From Nitrospirota bacterium (lineage in GTDB: Bacteria; Nitrospirota; Thermodesulfovibrionia; Thermodesulfovibrionales; UBA9159): 64,000 bases of DNA. Under the pieces are notes generated by a model. That model made no database searches and was not told the DNA's origin. It saw nothing but the letters and a program-made list of their open reading frames with translations. Below, one piece after another: positions 59,901 through 64,000 of this stretch; within the stretch, counting starts at the first letter, position 1, and the number at the start of each line of letters is the position of its first letter. Made by a program: the position numbers and the translations under genes. The stretch is from assembly GCA_021790195.1 (NCBI GenBank), contig JAJYIF010000001.1, positions 62,001 to 126,000 on the forward strand, given 5' to 3'.

Positions 59901-62380
59901 GAAAAACCCGATACGACCGCATTCCCGTTCTTGTCAACCGCAATGCAGGCCGCTTCGTCTTCCCTGTTGCTGTTACCGTACCTGTCGCTCCACTTTACGG
60001 TCATATTGGATCTGTCGAGCTTGAAAGTATAATAATCGTAATCGACTGACGAAGACGCGGAGTAGCCGGTTATGACAGGATTGTCGTCGGGTCCCGTTAC
60101 GATACCGGTTGCCGCATCGTTAGGAACGCTTATTTCGCAGACATTCGAATACGTGTCTTCGTGAGGACAATCCGTGTCTCTTGAACAAGGTGTTGTCCTG
60201 TCGGTACACACGTACGCCGCCTGGTTGTCATACAAATAGGTTCCTGTCGGAGATGACAGGGAGACCATTGTAGTCAGGGCATGCGCCTCATTGCTATAGT
60301 TGGAATACAGCGTCGAGTTGTGGGCCCTCAACCTGTAATAATAATAGTTATTCGCAGTTAATCCGGTATCCGTATATGAAACAGCGCCCATGCCGTTAGG
60401 CGGCGCCGGAGAGTTTATAGTCTGCACCTGCTGATAGCCATTTGGATCAAATTCGCCTTGTTTTCTTTCTATGACAAAATCAGCCTCATTGGTCGAGTTG
60501 TCCTGCCATGTGAGTTTTATCTTTGTGGCCGCGCAGGGCGTGTTTGCTCCGCAATCCGAGTCCTTGGTGCAGACGGTGGTATTGTCGCTGCACACCCCTG
60601 CTGTAGCGGTGAGACTCGTGGGCGGATTGAGCAAACCCCTATCATAATTAATCAGATAATAGTCATCGTCCGCCGCTCCGCTGGTCCATGCATCCGACCA
60701 ACCTGCAACGTACAAGTTGCCGCAGGTCCCGGGACTGCAGACAGAATCCGTGGCGCAGGGAGTGGCAGGCGAATTAGTGCATGTCTTGGAAAAAGCCACC
60801 ACGACTGCTTCGTCGTTGTGTTGGGCTCCGTCGAAGGTCTTCTGCCAGAGGAGGTTTCCGCTGCTTCCGCTATATTTGGCCGTCAACCAGTCAAAACCTG
60901 CCGAAGATGCTTTATAAACATATCCGGCCACAAACAGGTCTCCCGACAAGTCCATGGCCATACTGACTGCGGTAGCAGGGTCGTTATTGCCCGCGCCGAA
61001 TCCCACGGATTCCCATACCTTCTGCCCGCTGCTGCTGGAGCCGTTATACCTGGCGACATAGAATTTGTTGGACCCGTCCGGATTCGATGCGTAGCCTGCA
61101 ATATAGATATCTCCCGCTCCATCGACAAGTATGGCCTTGGGGACATCAGCAAAACCGCTGTTGTAGGTCCATGCGCCCATGGTCGCGCCACTCGCCCCGT
61201 TGTATTTTATGGTATAGATGTCGTTATCCCCGGCAGCATTCGTCACAGAATCAGTCACGATCACGTTACCGGCGGTATCCGCCTTTATAAGACGCTGACC
61301 GTTGTCCCCTCCTTTTCCCGTGCCTGCCTCAGGATATCTCTTCACCCACAGAGGAGACGAGCCGTTTGGGCCGAACTTGACAGTAAGATAGTCGAAATTA
61401 TTAGTGTCGCACGGACCGTTGCTGCCGCAATCGGCGTCAACCATACAGTTCGCAGAATTGTCGAGATGACAGATGTTTCTTTGCGAATATCCCGCGGCAG
61501 CGACACCGGTGCCGTCACCTGTCCAGACAAGGGACGTGAGTATATCCGTCTTACCCTGATAATTGCAGGAATTTCCGGAACCGCAGTCTGTATCCGCAGT
61601 GCATACCTTTGTATGATTGTTGGAACACCTGAGAGCGTCATAGGTCGCCGGCCAGCCCCCTTGAAGGTTGCCTGCCGAATCATACTTCAGGACGAGAAAA
61701 TCCTGCTGCCCGCCCGCGCCGCTATAGCCTCCCACATAAATATTATCGGAGCCGTCGACAGCTATAGCGGCACAGTAGCCGTTGCTGGGCGTCGCATAGG
61801 TTTGCTTCCATAAGACCAGTCCGTTTGCGCCGCTATATTTGACTATCTGACACTGAAAATTGCTCCCGTTATATATATATCCCGCAACTATCACGTTGTT
61901 GGCCGAGTCGACTGCCACGGCGCTTATCTGATCGTTGCCTGGCGGCGCGACATTGCAAGAATTCCCCGAGCCGCAGTCCGAATCAACGGAACAAATTATG
62001 GAAGAGTTATTGGAGCACCTGTTGAGAGTGGCCGTCCACGCCACAACAGGACTTCCAGGGGTTGAGGTATTGACCTTTACCGTATAGAACTGCGTGACTC
62101 CCGTCAGGTTCTCGGAGCCTGCAATGATGACATTTCCCTGTGAATCCACGACAGTGGCCGCGGGAATTTGCTGCCCTGCTTTAGAGTCCCTGACCTGCCC
62201 TATTACGTCTCCACCAACGCCGTAAGCCGGAAGGGCAAAACCGCCTGACATGGACAAGACGAGAACAAGAAAAGATAACCACAGAGGCACAGAGACACGG
62301 AGACTTAAACTTGCCCCTCTTGCACGTATCATTCCCCGTAGTGTCTCTTTGTTCGTGTGTATTTTCGGACAGCCCGCCAT
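53930..62380 (-). CDS. Giant exported beta-propeller / fibronectin III protein
   Basis: 2816 residues. The first hydrophobic segment (VSVPLWLSFLVLVLSMSGG) acts as signal or anchor. ATG 62380 is kept because AGGTAGGA stands seven bases upstream. First ~1100 residues: SBBP-type propeller blades such as DSQGNVIIAGSEN, VDSANNVIVAGYIYN, DLSGDLFVAGYVY and GNVFVTGYSV. Then about ten fibronectin III domains with KIKLTWQDNSTNEADFVIERK, ITLSWPVIYGATNYKIYRR and similar. It includes a jelly-roll region (DFDSQISYSLPSG) and a carbohydrate-binding-like module (DPDFENSTTSWTGTV). About twelve four-cysteine inserts interrupt the domains. Probably a large extracellular filament or adhesin. Confidence 0.85.
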   Translation of the reverse strand: MAGCPKIHTNKETLRGMIRARGASLSLRVSVPLWLSFLVLVLSMSGGFALPAYGVGGDVIGQVRDSKAGQQIPAATVVDSQGNVIIAGSENLTGVTQFYTVKVNTSTPGSPVVAWTATLNRCSNNSSIICSVDSDCGSGNSCNVAPPGNDQISAVAVDSANNVIVAGYIYNGSNFQCQIVKYSGANGLVLWKQTYATPSNGYCAAIAVDGSDNIYVGGYSGAGGQQDFLVLKYDSAGNLQGGWPATYDALRCSNNHTKVCTADTDCGSGNSCNYQGKTDILTSLVWTGDGTGVAAAGYSQRNICHLDNSANCMVDADCGSNGPCDTNNFDYLTVKFGPNGSSPLWVKRYPEAGTGKGGDNGQRLIKADTAGNVIVTDSVTNAAGDNDIYTIKYNGASGATMGAWTYNSGFADVPKAILVDGAGDIYIAGYASNPDGSNKFYVARYNGSSSSGQKVWESVGFGAGNNDPATAVSMAMDLSGDLFVAGYVYKASSAGFDWLTAKYSGSSGNLLWQKTFDGAQHNDEAVVVAFSKTCTNSPATPCATDSVCSPGTCGNLYVAGWSDAWTSGAADDDYYLINYDRGLLNPPTSLTATAGVCSDNTTVCTKDSDCGANTPCAATKIKLTWQDNSTNEADFVIERKQGEFDPNGYQQVQTINSPAPPNGMGAVSYTDTGLTANNYYYYRLRAHNSTLYSNYSNEAHALTTMVSLSSPTGTYLYDNQAAYVCTDRTTPCSRDTDCPHEDTYSNVCEISVPNDAATGIVTGPDDNPVITGYSASSSVDYDYYTFKLDRSNMTVKWSDRYGNSNREDEAACIAVDKNGNAVVSGFSEVSVPGGSGYDYAHQIYTIKYSGAYPTSGELKLWEAQYNNPFQKNVDAITVATALDSYNNIVVAGYGKNTSGNDDIYIIKYLSGGVCSNNTGTSCTSDQDCVFPGFCTASADWVVRYDGPSHGDDRPAAVSFDADGNIFVTGYIYNGATNQDDWFTAKYCGSSACSNKLDKACGRDSDCSQALNEGTCGGIYSKCNGQTKGQVIWSDTFNGSGSGNDHAASLAMDSYGNVFVTGYSVNSSGNEDWLTTKYCGSNMLSSCPNGNRIVWQKTYDGPAHGDDEAKTVRVDPIDGAVVVAGRSLASSGTCSGSPSACSNYPTRSCSVNSDCDNHDFHIIRYAATDGSVVWERNFERQNNNDDLVAAMEMDSSGYIYVAGDTKNGSNLDILSVIYDYEGTFLGAMTYNRAWCSVTTAASCLTDSNCPSNEHCISGDDSASAMAINYRGEAFIAGYSMNPNNNQDIVVLKQDNKYLMSPAPFSAVAVTDPGNVYKANLSWHNNTKLCSGDTTMICSADSDCSSSGKGTCTATTGVRIERIAATLPGLPSCPSPSDGGWTLINTINPGTSVPTSWTDAGPLLEDANYCYRIESFTGTLPSRKPVAAVTTTLRSPILNSPSGITTGSMNFSWNSIAGPGPTPCPTSGLTGQNCTQATSYTLGYNTNGSTTAYTNITTPTNCTGIGTTSCAPSGLPSGTLYYFAVKATDANGDSVWSNQVTAYTLPAKPALNNPSNVQTDRVDLTWGSVAGASSYSAQCKASGGSYGPCSGCVGVTGTSCTVTGLTPGTLYYFQLKATDGSGDSDWSNEASTFTIPTAPTLSSVTRSATCSDNNATISWDWNGPGAQTGYYIEYSYCNDANPSNCSGGYSFNYWQALAYPTQKTYAYSMNPGWAYKFRVYSTVNNGGAKSAPSSVGYVWACLGTLTQNTIIPLSNTSLKPNWTDITGATNYDVQRKDCTGPCNGGTCSGGTYNTIPPALGYNVNSYPDAGLAQNTSYSYIIRAYNSAVAGTNPTINDAFTSGINSTTWWQAGYLGSTSATSPPINLSDGNGSASVTWAAGAVEFDTASNGNDTSGTNQAQIGLNNIAPFAGDFDSQISYSLPSGQLIPDPSWGMNYYVDFRVDFSSDGNTRVAVQRHVEGTGNGYTAGVFVNGTALNINYLTSDDTSGILRITRTGSTVYAYVWTGAAWQLLAQASDASLVGTPARVYVFQNALRNNAISLKAQVDNFIATFPQNAVNGLNPPTDVYSNAQCLATPPPSPDPLTLTNVTTSQIQLNWQNNGGGKYTGYEIQRSQASYTNNPEYDSNTSNWGSWTTIAGNLAADPDFENSTTSWTGTVGTLTGVSFDTSVYFSGGKSLKLTATGATLGRYQTVSVTVGAQYVLSGNLRTSLTGATGRAQCDVQGSGIDSPGIGINAQGDPNNDSNWHYLTETVTIPSGTSSVNIRCFADGAPNGAAYFDLITFFPLALATPSTTTYIDAGLTAGYGYKYQVRALFNGPGLYTAFTSPAFTRTYPSAPTWHADAQNGLSPVSDSQVNAYWNDVTGDVGYQLFYMPRSNCSNNVYKPCTVATQTVDCGSGNTCNERASCPAPGVGVNGWPSLPSYAAGENYTAWAATYPVTGLSADTYYCFAVRACRAYNCSDANGYSAFSPAGQRQTPPIKPVLNDPYNFVTNPATCVTLPNNSSSMDLSWTYSGSGAPTGYQIQRKTGTGGTYAAIATPSASPYTNPGLKSGEYYCYQVYAKNDEGYYSVGSNEKCARTTPCQPQVTLSADSPSQITLSWPVIYGATNYKIYRRQDPGSYPGSPNYNDPVAYQELYCNQLYPYVGCTVLSPITTTYSDTGLSENANYCYEVTAYNTDSNRDSGFNEVCLMTSDLAKPTLSGNALSCQEIQLTWTYDPNSCSPNSCRSDIDGVSIEAKLREGIWTQFATTSAATHSFIDKIARNPNSGYRYRARAFKCEDSGNNPCTCGSGGSCAYKYSAYSDELYVTTPSYAPGCNTCD
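55184..62032 (-). repeat. Dispersed four-cysteine module within the giant gene
   Basis: About twelve copies, each ~20-28 residues with four cysteines in the pattern C-x(5-9)-C-x(2-3)-D-x-D/N-C-x(4-8)-C, e.g. CTKDSDCGANTPC and CTADTDCGSGNSC. DNA copies share a core equivalent to GACTGCGG. Clear positions are near 55184-55265, 58325-58405, 58615-58685, 59572-59650, 60128-60213, 60537-60602, 61408-61474, 61566-61632 and 61960-62032. Confidence 0.8.
62276..62306. repeat. CACAGAG-type repeat coding for the signal segment
   Basis: On the plus strand the bases read ACCACAGAGGCACAGAGAC then ACGGAGAC. From general knowledge this is a widely dispersed intergenic word repeat in several bacterial genomes. 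Here the minus strand encodes SLRVSVPLWLSF, the start of the hydrophobic signal of the giant protein. Confidence 0.6.
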
Positions 62381-62399
62381 ATTGATTCCTACCTCATTT

Positions 62400-62475
62400 C
62401 CTTCTTAAACTTCTTAACCCGTTCACCCTCTTGACCTGTTTGACCTTTTTCACCTTCTTGATCTTTGCCCCTATA
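62400..62475. repeat. Degenerate AGGTCAAG word repeat between two genes
   Basis: On the minus strand words of 8-10 bases recur: AAGGTGAA, AGGTCAAAC, AGGTCAAGAG, GGTGAACG, GGTTAAGA and AGTTTAAG. It fills the gap between the cytochrome stop and the giant gene, and resembles in style the repeat at 16756-16875. Confidence 0.6.
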
Positions 62476-62479
62476 TCTC

Positions 62480-64000
62480 TTACCACGGCGTCTTATTATT
62501 CCATTGCTGGTTGTCCGGCCAGCCGCCCGATCCGTTGGCGTTTGAGCTGCCATGGCATATGGCTGTGCTGTAACCGCCAAATGCGTTGTTCCACCAGCCG
62601 TAAGGGAACCTTCCGAACTGATACTGCCGACTCCATCCTCCGTTGCTTAAGGCGCTTCCCCCGGATGCCACACGGCCTCTGTGCTTATAATCAAGACAGT
62701 CGGTCTGGAGCAGTCTGGGAAGGCCTGAATTATGGGGTTGATGGCACTTTGAACACGGGTAAGAATGTTCCCTGTTGGCGCCCCAGCCTTTAACTGTCTC
62801 ATGGACCCGGTCAAGGGTCTTGAAAGCCTGGTTCTGATTTATCCCGTCCGTCAAGGTAGGCTTTGGATGACAGTTCAAGCACAGTCCGGCGAACTTGCTG
62901 TCATCCTCTCTTATTCGGTTTAGATTATTGACCGAGTCTTTAGCGCTCAGGTCGACGCTGTTGAATGTATTCCTGTCGGTCCTCCATACGCCGGCCGGCT
63001 GGGGGTTCGATTTCTGCGGATAAGGTCTCGGATACCAACTGTTCCAGTAATTCTCGTAGTTCTGGAAACCGGTCTTTCCGTTGTATCCGTCATTTTGCAT
63101 GGGAGGAAGATCTTCTTTATAAGGAGAAGTGAGCCATGTCCCCTTCAGAAGCGGCACGCCGTATGCCTGATTTGAGCCGAGGGTCGGGCTGACTCCGTGC
63201 GGGTCATGGCACGGCGTGCAAAGACCGTTTATCGTTGCCGCATATGGCACAACCTTATAGGTATCTCCCGAACTCACAGGATTCGAGAATGCATCAACAT
63301 TAAGAGTGGGCGGACTTACGGAGCTTGAGGTAATCTTCCTTACCTGACCGATGTTTGCCCCGGTCTGCATATAAAGATAATAATTGGTCCACTTGTTAGC
63401 GGTCCAGGACGTCTTTGACGAGTCGGTCAATGTCGTAGTCGAACCGCCCGACGCAGTGCCAGAATCCTTTGTCAAATCAGGGGTCTCTGCCTTCAGATGT
63501 CCTCCAAGGATAGTGTTCCTGCTCGCCCTGTAGCTGTAAAGCGACTGGGACGCCTTCACCCCCTGCCCGAAACGGGAAGTGTCCCTGAATCCCATAACGG
63601 GATTATTAATATTTATGCCGAAGGTCTCGGAATACCCCCACGGGATCCCCTTTGTGCTCCATATGCCGCCTCCGTTCTGGCAGTCGGTCTGGTTCGTGTA
63701 TTGAGTGAGACTGCACGCGGGTTTCAAAACCATAGCGTTCTCATGACAATCAAAGCACTGACCCGCGCCCGCCCCGTAAGGGTTGACTCCCGTCTGGCTG
63801 GGATTGGACGAGGCCTTATAATCCATAGCGTAGCCCCCCCTGCTCGCAACGGTCTCTTTGAGATTGCCGCCGTAGGGACCGGAGCTTGTGCATACCCCGC
63901 CAGTTCCGCAGTCTGAATCTTGAGAGCAGGAGCTATAGTTGTTCGTACATTTCTTGGGTCCGTAGGCAGTCGTATAACTCGATGTCTTCCCAACAAGCGT
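62480..64000 (-). CDS. Multihaem c-type cytochrome, 5' end outside the window
   Basis: The frame is open up to the window edge, so the N-terminus is missing; at least 506 codons are visible. Four CxxCH haem motifs are present: CFDCH, CTPCH, CLNCH and CSKCH, the second and fourth with the CH-x-PH pattern of dodecahaem-like periplasmic cytochromes. A final TAICHGSS has a CH without the first cysteine. A four-cysteine module (CTNNYSSCSQDSDCG...VC) lies at about 63890-63955, upstream of the first haem motif. It is expected to be exported and to carry electrons in the periplasm or outside. The next gene, 99 bases on, is the giant surface protein. Confidence 0.85.
   Translation of the reverse strand, partial: TLVGKTSSYTTAYGPKKCTNNYSSCSQDSDCGTGGVCTSSGPYGGNLKETVASRGGYAMDYKASSNPSQTGVNPYGAGAGQCFDCHENAMVLKPACSLTQYTNQTDCQNGGGIWSTKGIPWGYSETFGININNPVMGFRDTSRFGQGVKASQSLYSYRASRNTILGGHLKAETPDLTKDSGTASGGSTTTLTDSSKTSWTANKWTNYYLYMQTGANIGQVRKITSSSVSPPTLNVDAFSNPVSSGDTYKVVPYAATINGLCTPCHDPHGVSPTLGSNQAYGVPLLKGTWLTSPYKEDLPPMQNDGYNGKTGFQNYENYWNSWYPRPYPQKSNPQPAGVWRTDRNTFNSVDLSAKDSVNNLNRIREDDSKFAGLCLNCHPKPTLTDGINQNQAFKTLDRVHETVKGWGANREHSYPCSKCHQPHNSGLPRLLQTDCLDYKHRGRVASGGSALSNGGWSRQYQFGRFPYGWWNNAFGGYSTAICHGSSNANGSGGWPDNQQWNNKTPW

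Noticed and set aside
60458-61813. A long plus-strand frame of 451 codons inside the giant gene
   Set aside because: It is antisense to the well-supported exported protein, has no ribosome site and no recognisable domain; biased codon use on the other strand explains it.
1-64000. tRNA or rRNA genes
   Set aside because: No cloverleaf with a GTTCGA-type T-arm or rRNA signature was noticed in any gap on either strand.

Overview
The window reads as chromosomal DNA of an anaerobic-looking, diderm (Gram-negative) bacterium. Supporting this are a type II-type secretin, many lipobox lipoproteins, an LpxL-like acyltransferase, a multihaem c-type cytochrome, a ResB-like protein, a GeoRSP radical-SAM cassette of the kind known from Geobacter and relatives, and a selenium-type YedE protein. 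A Desulfobacterota- or Nitrospirota-like host is my best inference, but there is no rRNA or tRNA here to prove it. Coding density is high. Nearly everything from 4.3 kb to the right end is on the minus strand; the exceptions are a plus-strand block at 0.4-4.3 kb and a plus-strand pair at 26.5-30.0 kb. I see no CRISPR array, transposase, prophage gene or stable RNA gene.

Layout. (1) 0.4-4.3 kb, plus strand: methyltransferase with a glycosyltransferase-like N-terminus, a GT4 glycosyltransferase and a GT-C membrane glycosyltransferase. (2) 8.5-4.3 kb, minus strand: a tightly coupled cassette of radical SAM/SPASM protein, LpxL-like acyltransferase, GT2 and GNAT protein, each overlapping the next by four bases. 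(3) 8.6-16.3 kb: a YfhO-type membrane protein carrying an in-frame REP-like repeat, a repeat-rich secreted CARDB protein, two lipoproteins, and a 388-residue secreted protein with two consensus promoters, a strong ribosome site and a perfect terminator. (4) 16.9-19.9 kb: a PIG-L deacetylase and an orphan GspD secretin. (5) 20-35.2 kb: a surface-glycan cluster of GT2, GT4 and GT-C enzymes, including two paralogous pairs in which a bidomain GT2 with a coiled-coil linker is followed by a GT4. (6) 35.3-40.4 kb: comEC, glmM, cdaR and cdaA, an overlapping housekeeping operon for c-di-AMP synthesis, amino-sugar supply and DNA uptake. (7) 40.5-43.0 kb: GeoRSP SPASM protein, radical SAM protein, PqqD-like protein and a cupin. 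(8) 43.1-49.4 kb: a permease fused to an extra C-terminal domain, YedE, a TPR membrane protein, and a substrate-binding protein / ResB / substrate-binding protein trio without ABC transporter partners. (9) 49.5-64 kb: exported proteins, namely two carboxypeptidase-regulatory-like proteins flanking a three-block beta-helix protein, a 2816-residue beta-propeller/fibronectin III giant, and a multihaem cytochrome that runs off the window.

How the parts fit (inference). The left 35 kb looks devoted to building and decorating a cell-surface polysaccharide, with lipid, acetyl and methyl modification enzymes mixed in. The right third supplies exported, cysteine-rich and haem proteins, together with metal/chalcogen transport and a peptide-modifying radical-SAM cassette. 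The cdaA-cdaR-glmM operon sits between the two.

Most striking. A short four-cysteine module with a core like CxxDSDCG recurs about a dozen times inside the giant protein, once in the cytochrome and in related form in the CARDB protein, and it often interrupts otherwise continuous domains. Palindromic and short-word DNA repeats lie inside or against coding sequence at 10.7, 17.5, 52.8, 53.9 and 62.3-62.5 kb. The tandem-promoter leader of the 388-residue protein and the coiled-coil-linked twin glycosyltransferases are the other leads.
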